The translations under genes were made by a program, and so were the position numbers. From the NCBI GenBank assembly GCA_034190875.2, contig CM067344.1, positions 66,048,057 through 66,112,056 on the forward strand: a DNA stretch of 64,000 nt. Reading direction: 5' to 3'. The DNA comes from Urechis unicinctus. Its lineage: Eukaryota > Annelida > Polychaeta > Xenopneusta > Urechidae. The notes beneath the pieces were generated by a model. That model made no database searches. It was given only the letters and a program-made list of their open reading frames with translations, and was not told the origin of the DNA. Shown piece by piece: positions 10,701-20,611 of this stretch. Position 1 is the stretch's first letter. Every line of letters starts with the position of its first letter.

Positions 10701-12507
10701 TATCTTTCCACTTCGCCTTTTAATTAATCTGATCGAAATACGGCGTTTTTTATGGCATGCGGTTGCATCAATAAATAACTATTCTTAGCACTCTTGCATG
10801 CAAACTTCACATAATCAAGTTGTATTCAATAAGTCGTTATAACGCGATTAAGCACGTGGGGCTGCGAAGTTCAATCAGGATGAAGCTCAATTACCGGAAA
10901 TGTATTTGAAACAAATGATTTAAGTACAGAATCAATAATCGTGTTCACCTTATTTTCGGTGGTTAAAGTATGACGCTTTCTCGCTAAGATCAAACGGATG
11001 TAGACTTTCTGACAAAATGATCAGTTGAAAAGGGTTAAAAAAATCCGGTGTGACGGTTCAATCTTATGGGACATGATGACGCATTTAAGATACGTCTTTG
11101 AAGATCAATGTTTATATAATATATTATACACTGTCTTGCCAGCATTTAGCGATTCGACTGCAGACAGCACGTCGCATTCATCCTCCACGAGATCCCGGCC
11201 GACGACGGAATCCACTCCAACGGGATTCACGCGAGGAGCCGTTACTCAAGCACTCAACACACCGGATTCTGGGGCTTCAACCGGAAATGGAGATGGCATC
11301 GACTGGATGTGGATCATTATTGTCATCGTGGTCATTGTACTCGTGCTCCAGATCATTCTCATCATTGTTGTTGTTTACATACTCAAGTAAGTTGAAGCGT
11401 TATATCCTTCTATTTGTCATGTAAATAAGACTATAACGACTGGTTGTCCACCTCAGACACCTGTCTATGGCCCCCATCTAATTCCTTTGGTATATCTTAA
11501 CCCGCTCTTGGTGGGATGGGACGATGTACGGTGGATTTTATTTCATGTAGGACAAATGGTGCCGTAAATACTACCTTAAAGTAATGGCACAGCTTTGTCA
11601 TACTAATTTTGACACCAAATTACTCGTCTAGATATTTAAGTGCAAAAATATACATAAATATGCCATGAAGATGGCGCGTTACTGGTGATCGTATTTGTAT
11701 AGGAGACACAACCGGAAGAACGTCCGTGTTGGTCCTGACCCAGACCAGCAACCGGAGCCGAGCTACAGTCAGTGGACAAACAAAAACGAAACGCTTTTCC
11801 TCGTATCTGAAGCCGAAGCTCCTGCTTCTTCTCACAGTAACTGGGATCAAAAAGATCTGTACAGAAGCAGAAAGCTGGAAAAACCCAGAACTCCAAAGAC
11901 TCCGCGTTCCCAACGATCTGAGCTCTATAACCGACCTCACGAAGAGTCATCGACCATGGCCTCTACTGGAGATACACCCTTATCGACGATGCGGGATCCT
12001 AAGGGTTCCCGGACGGATATTACTGGTGTCTCGGAAGATATGGTGGCTTCTCCGCGCACCACTCCGAATGGCAACACCGTCCTTGCTAAGAGCACTACGA
12101 CAACAAATCAGGCATCCCCTATCATCCCCGCTTCTGATGAAGCGGCCGGTTTGCCATCAGACCATACGGCAGGCCAAGTCACGCCTAGAACCAAATTGGT
12201 CCGTGACAAGATGGCTCTTGATTCGATGCTGGCGAGATACCGACTCACTTCTTCATCAGGTAACCAGTCCCAAACTACGGCCATGTTGGACGCCAGACCC
12301 GCAGCAACAGCTGCAAATAGTGAGAAGTTATTTAGCGATGGCACACCGATCGTATCATCTGCACCAGACACTCCTCACACATACGGCGAAGAGTTGGACA
12401 CCACTTTTGATAGCGTCAGTATGAGTGAAGGCAGTGAGTACGTTAGCAGTACTGAGAGCAGTGAGTTCCACGTGGGACGCTCAGATGTCAACCCTATTCT
12501 CAAATAA
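7506..12507 (+). CDS. Type I membrane protein: signal peptide, beta-sandwich-like ectodomain, Ser/Thr stalk, TM, long cytosolic tail
   Basis: Proposed exons are 7506-7578, 9195-9481, 9705-9858, 10247-10681, 11143-11386 and 11703-12507, phase-consistent, 665 aa. Exon 1 is a clean signal peptide starting MGCVSIVLLPGLLLLF. Exons 2-3 encode ~147 residues with a pattern recalling discoidin/galactose-binding folds (GAYFAIDF, ISFSDGSTLE, GFVEIEMY), starting with a Cys-rich part. Exon 4 is Ser/Thr/Pro-rich, mucin-like, with three 11-residue repeats PEVTVDGTSQN. Exon 5 ends the stalk and gives a very hydrophobic TM (WMWIIIVIVVIVLVLQIILI). Exon 6 is a ~268-residue hydrophilic tail rich in Ser/Thr with basic patches near the membrane and an acidic Ser-rich end. 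A cell-surface adhesion or recognition receptor is likely, but no orthologue is recognised and the fold is inference. Confidence 0.7.
7630..8254. repeat. Composite tetranucleotide microsatellite (CATA/CGTA/CGTG/CATG)n in intron 1
   Basis: About 620 bp are built from four tetramers differing only by transitions: TGCG and TGCA units at 7650-7740, TACG near 7750-7780, then mostly ACAT to 8254 with a few CAGA interruptions. The tract is almost wholly alternating purine-pyrimidine. Long ORFs on both strands (His/Thr/Tyr or Met/Tyr/Val/Cys repeats) are artefacts. Confidence 0.98.
10501..10599 (+). repeat. 33-bp coding tandem repeat x3 in the mucin-like stalk
   Basis: Three head-to-tail 33-base units encode PEVTVDGTSQN twice, then PEVTVDETSQN. 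They are in frame within exon 4. The low divergence suggests recent expansion and possible length polymorphism. Confidence 0.95.
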
Positions 12508-14035
12508 ATAATCAGTTTACAATTTACGTATTTATACGCATTAATTCATGCACATCATATATCGTATTGTTAACCCTATTTTCGCCGTGCAATACCTCAA
12601 ACTCTGACTATCTTGTTATCCTTTCGATCAGGGACAGCTATCGATATACAAGTCGTGTAGCAGTGCTCAGTGTATTTTGCTCAAGGTGTGATAATGTAAC
12701 ACCTCTATGCCTTTAGTTTTCGTGTTTATCCTGTGTCTTAGCCCACATTAGGTCTGTCCAGGTCAAGTTGTTCAAACTGACAGCGTCGCAAGAAGCTATT
12801 ATAATATGTCTACTTGTATTTACTATAAGTACCTTCTGTTTATAGCGTTGCAATTGTTATATATTAGATTATCGTTAGATGATGTATATTTTGATATATC
12901 GAATTGTATATAAATTATTATTTCATTCGTTAACATTGATCATTATCTGTGATAAGTATGACATTGTGTTTACTGCCCAGATGATTCTTACTTCACTATT
13001 TGAAGGTGCTTCTTTTAGAACAACTAGTGAAACACGTCTTGCCTGATGTCTTATCTATGCTTTTGCTACCATAAGTTACTATAAATTGTATGTCTATCAA
13101 TGAATTTGTTGTGATACGTTACCATGAACATATGAGAGCAGTAAACATAAATAACCGCTCATTCACTGTCAGCTTCAAATGTAAGAAGCAGTGAAAAGCT
13201 ATATGATTAGACGTTAACTCATATTAACACGTTGGGACAGCGATCAAGTTCAGCGATTTCCAGATGAGACTGGCTGCCCTCCATGACGGTCACAGCTAGT
13301 CCTATTCATCATGTTTTGTCTGATCAAATAACCAGTTAGCATCGTGACTAACATCTATAGACTACTAACCGGTTAATTGGGATACACCTGTATGATTAAT
13401 CAAATCCCACTGAAGACAACAGGTGCAATGTAAGCGGTTGAGTTGTCCAGTTATATTCATTATTTCACATTTGTCATCGCATTCTACAGCAAAGCGACCA
13501 CAAGCCTTCGTCATTATGATACCGGAGTATAGGTTTGCTGGCGAATGAAACACACAACGAATAAATCGGTCGTATGGATGAAATTCAGCTAATAACAAGA
13601 ACCTTAAAGAGCTTAAATTCGCGTGACGTTATAAACTTTTAACCAAACAAACTAATGAAATATTACATAAGTAACAAATATTGAAATCTAAAATAATGTT
13701 AATTGAGTAATACATTCAAAGCATCAAAGTAAGTCATTATAATCATTACCATCATCGACAAAAAAAATACATCTGCGACTATACTTGGTTTTTGAACCGA
13801 CTTGGTTAAGAACTAGCAATTATTAATTTGACTTAATAGAATAAACATTAAATGCTTTAATAGAAAAAAAAATATACAATATAATACTTACTGATACTGC
13901 CATTAGATAAGAAAGTAACGCATCACGGAGATATCACACATAAGAGCATAAGGTTTGATGGCAAAAATCCTTAGCTAGCATAGCACCTAGTACAATATTA
14001 CACCGCGTCCCCGGTAGGTGGTGCTAGCAGAGCAC
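12508..14035. other. Intergenic region between two convergent genes
   Basis: AT-rich DNA between the + strand membrane protein and the - strand PLP enzyme. It should hold both 3' UTRs. I see no coding exon; ORFs such as the one on - at 13365-13598 lack family resemblance and splice context. The only structure noted is the 49-bp duplication at its right end. Confidence 0.6.
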
Positions 14036-14079
14036 CTAGTGGAATATTACACCGCGTCCCCGGTAGGTGTTGCGAGTTT
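13982..14079. repeat. 49-bp tandem duplication covering the last codons of the PLP-enzyme gene
   Basis: The block starting AGCACCTAG at 14031, which holds the stop codon and last codons on -, is repeated at 13982 with few changes. The gene stops in the copy read first, so the second copy sits in the 3' UTR. Confidence 0.85.
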
Positions 14080-15524
14080 CCACATATCTATCTCGCCTGA
14101 TGAGATGATATCGGTTAAAGTGTTCAGCTATCTCCCCAGCCTTAGCCGGGCGAAATAACACGGGATCCCCGAGACTGATGGTTCCTCGTACACCTGGGTT
14201 GGATCCCTGTACCTTCAGGGGTGTTTGGACCTCCCCGTACCCCTCACCATCGTAGTGAGTCAACATTAGTGGATTAGCATATGGTTTGGGGAATTTATCT
14301 TGGCTGCAAGGACCACTTGCAACAAATCCCCCGCTTTGACAAGTAATAAAATCGTTACCAATTCTTGTTGCTTGTAGTGCGAAATATATAGCTGGCTCAC
14401 ATTTGTTCATTTCATAGTAATCGAAAAGTTGAGATTGCAGAAAACCCGAACCCGCCGTAACTTCTGTGACACATGGGTCCCGGCAAACATCCCCAAAATT
14501 ACCAGATCCGCCGCCATTAAAGAATTCTAGCTTGATGTTATTATCGGCACAAAATTGAGCAATATCCCTTCTAAATTTAACTGCATGAGGGTAAAAGTAC
14601 TTTTTCTTGAGAAGTCGTACGATGGAATTAGGGAGCAACGAGTGCGGACTGGTGTCCGGGTTTCCCGCCACATGACCCTCATAACCCAATACTCCCGCTA
14701 GGCGTAAATGCTGGCTGTTTCCAATTGCTCCAACGATTGCAGAAAATTTATCGATCGTATCCACATTGGATCGATGGGCCCCCAAACGATAACCAAAGAC
14801 TTTAAAAGACATGTCAAGGTCGATTGCAACGGGTAAAAGCTTGGAAGCATGTGCCTTTCGTGATTTGAGGGGATTTCTCAGGAAGTAAGCAGAGCAGTAT
14901 TCGTTCAAGCGAGTCACGAGGTCGACACAATCCACGGTCAGCGTGATCTTTTTCCCAAGGTCAATCGAAAGGTCAAGTGCGACGTTGATGTCTGAAACTT
15001 GACCGGTTGGGTAAGGAATGTAGAAATCATCAAGGTCGTAGTTGGTGGCTAAAAAGTTAGCTTCGTGGATGGAGTAGCACATGAAGCCTTTGACAACATC
15101 TTGACCCAGATCACACACCCTCGTGATAAGAGCGGGACAGCGAATACTTTTGGTCGCAATGCGCACTGTCTTCCCGGACGATCGCGCCATTTCTACTAAT
15201 AGTTTGACATTCGATTCAAACGCGTCCAGGTCTACAAACATGGCAGGTAAAACTAGCTGATTATCCGCCACGATCTGTTTGATGTTGTGGTACGTCCAAA
15301 TCGGAGAGGGTGGGTTGAGCCATCTTATAAACAACCAGAGTGGCACGAGCAGCTGTAAGCACACGGGCCAAGAAATGGTGGATATAATGATGATACATTA
15401 TCAGTCAATGCCTTGCAAGATAAACAATTCAACGTACCATATACTATGTACCTCTTTGCTTCAATATGATCATAAAATTAATGAAATGGATTACCAAAAG
15501 CAGCCAGACAAGAGCCCCGCTCAT
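14036..15524 (-). CDS. PLP-dependent D-threonine aldolase/D-serine dehydratase-like enzyme (alanine racemase N-terminal fold)
   Basis: Exon 1 is 15524-15495 (ten residues, MSGALVWLLL) and exon 2 is 15352-14036, giving 448 aa. The large ORF has no upstream in-frame ATG. The small exon, joined by GT/AG in phase 0, supplies one and completes a hydrophobic N-terminal segment through LLVPLWLFI, likely a signal anchor. The fold-III family binds PLP on a lysine near the first strand; here RIATKSIRCPAL (Lys ~78) fits. Other family-like blocks are FFNGGGSGNF (probable PLP-phosphate region) and a C-terminal VLFRPAKAGEIAEHF. The His-x-Cys zinc pair of vertebrate D-serine dehydratase is not seen there, so the bacterial-type D-threonine aldolase/amino-acid deaminase branch fits better. 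The substrate is unknown. The almost intronless structure is unlike its neighbours. Confidence 0.8.
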
Positions 15525-16137
15525 TGCACGTGTTGAAATGGATAGCTATTTGTTGAGAATCTTCAGCGCACTGCTAGCGAAGCCGATGAAGCTCCATTTG
15601 GACATAGATTGTACGTTGATGGATTCAATGTTCCTAGTTCGTATACCAATTGAAAAAACAGGGCTGTTTCCTGCGCGGATCAGCGCGGCAGCTGTTGGCA
15701 GGTAACAGGTTTATTTGACCGGGGTGCAAGGGGATCGCAACCAATAAACTACACGCATTTGGGTGTGTGCTCCTGAGCCCAGGGAGTGTTGGAATACTGA
15801 GTATACAGCTGCGATGTGGGGAGGTGCTGGTTGGAGTGTTTACTTGTGCTGGATATTTCACTTGAACAAGCTGTGGCACGTCCGTTTATATCAAAGTTCC
15901 GTAATCTTGGGGCCACATAAACAAGTGCTAAGCTCAAGCGATATCCGGTGTTACATGTAGAAAGTATTGTATGCATCAAGTAGCGAAATGTTGCACTGTG
16001 CATGCGCGCAAACATCGAATACTTTCAGCATGTCGTTAGTGATCACAAAGTGCCTTACAGAAAGTGCGAGAGTGAGCCGAGCGCAACCGCGCAGTTACTG
16101 CGATCATGATTAAAATTTGAGTATGCTAGTATACGCC

Positions 16138-16500
16138 CCTGAAACTTTCTACATGTGACATACTCCCATGCTGAAAGTAGATTCATCTATATACTGAGGC
16201 TACTTTGTACATGGCAGTATGCTCCCACCTTTATAGCTGCCATAACAATATACTCAGGCAACTCCCATACCGAAAGTAGCCACAGCTATAAAATCAGGCT
16301 ACTTTGTGCATAACAGTATCCCCCTAAATACAAGCTGAAAGTAGCCACATCTTTAAGCTTAGGCTACTTTGTGTATGCCAGAAAACTCCCATACTGAAAG
16401 TAGCCATATCAATATACGTGGGCTTATCCCATGCTGAAAGTAGCCACATCAATAAATTCACTCTACTTTGTGTATGTCAGTATACTCCCATACTGAAAAC
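16138..16500. repeat. Tandem satellite whose unit contains an inverted repeat (AAGTAGCC...GGCTACTT)
   Basis: Five to six irregular units of about 50-65 bp each carry CATACTGAAAGTAGCCACAT followed by GGCTACTTTGTGTATG. The two halves AAGTAGCC and GGCTACTT are reverse complements, so every unit can form a hairpin with a ~15-20 base loop. Divergence between units is substantial, and some lack one arm. Confidence 0.8.
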
Positions 16501-17052
16501 GGCAAAAAGACACATGGAGTAATAACCTAGGCACAGTATTCACAAGGACGTCCGAAGGCTTGACCAATAGAAGCCGGGTGATTTCAAACCAGAAAGTCGA
16601 CTTTCAACAACCAACTGGCTTTGTTCAAAATATGTCAACTACATAGCTCAGGAATCAGAAGCGGGCAATGGTTGGGTAACTAACAATGACAGAAATCCGT
16701 CATATGTATGCACTACCCAGTACAAACCCACTCAGTCTATTTGATGCCAAAAGATGGTCTCAGGCTTATATTGAGGACAATATCACAATCATCAGTTCAC
16801 ATTCCCATTAACATGTATTAAAACTTGCCCTAGAATGCGCGTTCAAATGTAGATTATGTATTTAGTACTGGTCTCCATTAGACATACGACTACGTGAACG
16901 GAAAATATCTTGATGTAGTTCAGAAATTGTCATCGCAAGATTCTGAGAATAAACATCAGAATTAACAGAGCCCACAAATGTTTTTACTCCTCAGCAGCAG
17001 CGACCCAACAGCAGCAGATTCAACAACACAACAGGATGGTGGTTATGATTGG

Positions 17053-17171
17053 TCGGGCGGTGATAAGTTTAGATAAAGCTAGGTTGTGAAGTACCATAAT
17101 TGATAGACCAACTGTAGCCCCGGTCGGGCGGTGAAATACTTATATACGTCTACTCAGACGTCCTGTAGGGC
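17053..17171. repeat. Dispersed repeat, copy 1 (GACGTCTGAGTAGACG-type element)
   Basis: The + strand at 17147-17171 is the reverse complement of 25782-25806 with one mismatch over 25 bases (core GACGTCTGAGTAGACG). The similarity continues with a TATA-like stretch and a CGACCGGGGCT-like block. GGTCGGGCGGTGA appears twice (about 17052 and 17122). Confidence 0.6.
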
Positions 17172-18548
17172 GAGACCAACTGATGATGTGAACACCCCCA
17201 CTGGATGTTCTGTGAGTCATCCAACCATTTTGCTAAGAAGTTTGAGAGTAGCAAGTAAACAACGCTTCCGATTTTATGAACCTGGAAGCACAGACCATGA
17301 TTTTTCAGCGAGGTTGGTCCGAACTCGTCCACATTTCAACATTGTCTTTTTCTCGTGGGACAGGAGGTGTTGGTGCTATTTTTGTGGCGGCGTTGTGAGG
17401 TTTCTGGATATAGTAATTCCCTGCTCTCGCTCATGTTCTCCACTGACATAGCGTGATGCAAGCTCTTCCTCAACGCCTCTTGAGGATTAGGTCTTTTGTT
17501 CTAGCCTTAGGTGGAGAGTCACGATATTATTCATACTAAGTCCCTAATGAAATACTTGGGTTGAACAACGTGGTGCTATAGCGACGGTTATGGAACAGTT
17601 TGAATGTTACGCTTGGACATCAGCTGTAAAACCTACTCTGCTGGGAAAAAGGTCGAAAGAGTAAAAATGGTTATAAATACATTTATGATAATAAGTAGTT
17701 GAGATGTGTGTCCGGACTGCTATATAGTAGAACCTATCACATGTCTCTGCCCTCGCGCCTGTCCGTTCGTTCATATGTCCATCTTTCGGTTCCATTTTTT
17801 TTATATTGCAATGTCATGTTGTCTAGTATGGAGAATTGGTATAAAAACTTCACTTATTGTCATATCTGGATGCCGACCTGTTCATTGGGCATGTATTATC
17901 CAGTTCTATATGGGAGCTTCATGGTACAATGGAATGTACCCAGCTCCGATTACCTCGCTTCTAACCACAGCTAAGCATTTGTGCCATTGATTTGTGTTGA
18001 CCTGCAAGGTGGCATGGAACTTTTAGCCACCCTATTGGCCCGTACTCGCATAGCCTCGAAAAATACCAAGCTGTAGCTTTCTGTGACACAACTTGGAGAC
18101 ATCTTGAATTACGATAAACATGTGTATTATATTATTTAACGATAAACGATGGCTGATGCGATATATGACCGTGTAGTTGATTATGCTAGGCTCGGTAGAG
18201 ATAAGCACTAAGGCATGATTTCACCCGAAAGAGATGACTATCTGAATATATATTGGGGACCGTTGTTTTTTGGTCTGCAGTTCCTGTCCCATTACGCCAT
18301 GCTGGTCCTGGTTGCCACATCTTGTTCTCAGGGTGTTGTTCTTGTCTTTGTTAAATTGAAGCCGTTAATTCGATTCAGGATGGCCTCAAAGTCTAACCAT
18401 TTAGGAGGAGTTAGGTAAGGTGGGGGAGAGGGAGAGGGAGAGGAGGCAAGCATTTGTTTGGAGCAGTTCTAAAATAAAACCTTGTTTTTACCATCGTCTG
18501 GCATCTCAGCATTGATTGATGATTGTTCTACAAATCGGCATTCTCTCG

Positions 18549-18652
18549 CAAGTTATCATACCAGTTGTCATGCCTGTTATCATGCCAGTTGTCATGCCAG
18601 TTAACATGCCAGTTGTCATGCCAGCTGCCATGCCAGTTGTCATGCCATTTGT
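18549..18652. repeat. 12-bp tandem repeat (consensus TTGTCATGCCAG)
   Basis: About nine head-to-tail units with a few substitutions. It lies outside any gene I can support. Confidence 0.85.
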
Positions 18653-20611
18653 TAACATCGACTACTTTCTTATTTTAAGCCCTTGAGGTAGCGGTGTGTA
18701 AGAACTACCATTCAGAGGCTGATATTAGAGATACCAAGACTACGCCAAACACCCAATCCAGAGCTATGTGGAGCAGCACTAAAAAAAATCCCAAACGTTT
18801 TAGCAACAATAAGACTGTATCAATCAATTGATTTAATTGACTCGTCGAGGCACCTTCAACGCCAGCTTGAACTTCTACATTTATTATAATAAATGTAGTC
18901 ACTAAGCTTCTACTTCTGCTTATTGTTGATATGCAGTTTAACGCGTTCTAGTATACTGTAAACATCTAACCTTAGTTTAATACTGTGGCAAAGATTGGGT
19001 AAACTTAAACAGATAACTGATTGGGAGAAAATGTGTCAACCCACATCAGATGTTTAGTGGTATTCCTCGATTGTGGAGTGCATGTGGACCAGTTACGTAA
19101 TGTCCCTTAAGACTGGATAGCCACTGCTCTTCTTTATGTCACTGCTTGGCAGACGAATTTATAATCCTGTACCTCCCAAAGTGCCCCTAGGCGGGGACAG
19201 TAGATTCGTCCTCTTGCCCCAATGGACTTGTTCAAAATGTTCACTCTCGGGCCAGAGAAAGTGTATGTGAAGAAGCGGGGAGGGCCACGTACTTATACCA
19301 AAATTGTTTGCATGGTGACCTCTTCTATCTCCCATCTGATTTGATGGGAGATATGAGTGTTTGGTATATTGACTGCTTGTTAAGTCAATTTATTCGGTAA
19401 GAGCAGGTATTGAATCTGTCGGAGTCTACGTCAACCTTATGGGCACATGCGGAAAATGAGGAAATTTTAGTCGCATTTACCGATATATATGTAAAGGGGC
19501 TTATGGTATTTGACAGCTGATCTGAGAATTGGTCTATAAGTTGCCACTTCCAACCTTCCGAACGTAACTTAAACAATTGGTTGTTTTTTTCAGTAGTAAT
19601 CAAGCTGAAGATATATCTGGCCCTGTATGGATTCCCTTTGACATTATCAGCTGATGATACACGTGACTTAAACGAACACCCCACGTGGTAATTTGATCAG
19701 TGGATGTCGGAGTGTATAGGCATTCTCCGTAGCAGAGGATGCTGCTCGTACCCTTGTGTATCCTCTGCTCAAGGATAGTGTATAGGCTCATGAATATTGA
19801 AGTGAATATTGAAATGACCATGGAGTCATTACTCCACGCAATGACCAACCTTGTACAAATAGGACTATATTGAGATAAGAAACTTCACAAGTAACCGAAG
19901 AGGCCTCAGCAGAATTTCTAGAATTTAACGGGCCTTTTTCGATTATTAAATGGAGAATATACCTAACCGTAGATCCACAGGACCCCCATTGATGACCTAA
20001 ATTACATGTCGACCAAACAGATTGCAATAAACAGGCCTAGCCCTCATACATAAATGTTCAACAATACGGAACTACAGCAGCAACCACGACTGCGTCCATG
20101 TAGTTTTCATCATTCGACTAGACATTATGATTACCTTCTTCAACCATTATGAATTACCGGCATACACCCCGCATGATAAGAACTGTGGTATGGGCTCACA
20201 TACTTTAATTTTCTAAATAAGGCAATCAAAACTTACACATGTACATCGCATCCGCAAGTCAATTTATTTTAATTCACTTCAACACAACCATCCTGCATTG
20301 ATTGGTCAATAACCTGATAAACAACTGTGCTGTAGTTATTTTGAAATATTAATGGTAGTTTAACCGACATCCAAAACGCATCAACTCATAGTTTGAGCAC
20401 ACATTTATTGTTCCCAACAAGAACGGTGTAAGGATGAATAAAATTCTACAGAGAAAAAAAATAATCTAATTAACAAAACAAGTGAACAACTTGTGGTAAC
20501 CATATCCTGAGACATTGATTAAAAGCAGAATACAAAACAACCATATACAGCAGAAGCAATAAATGCACAATGCATGGGGGAGTTTGATATACAAATGGCA
20601 AATGAAATGTG

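Larger units (their letters stand above)
15525..20611. other. Gene-poor region with satellites and dispersed repeats
   Basis: About 5.1 kb between the divergent starts of the PLP enzyme side and the 3' end of the MIF4G gene. No ORF here resembles a known family or sits in splice context. It contains a hairpin-forming satellite (16138-16500), dispersed-repeat pieces (17053-17171), a 12-bp tandem array (18549-18652) and a small inverted repeat TATCTCCCAT/ATGGGAGATA near 19326-19353. A GGGAGA-rich patch lies at 18420-18445. Confidence 0.6.
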
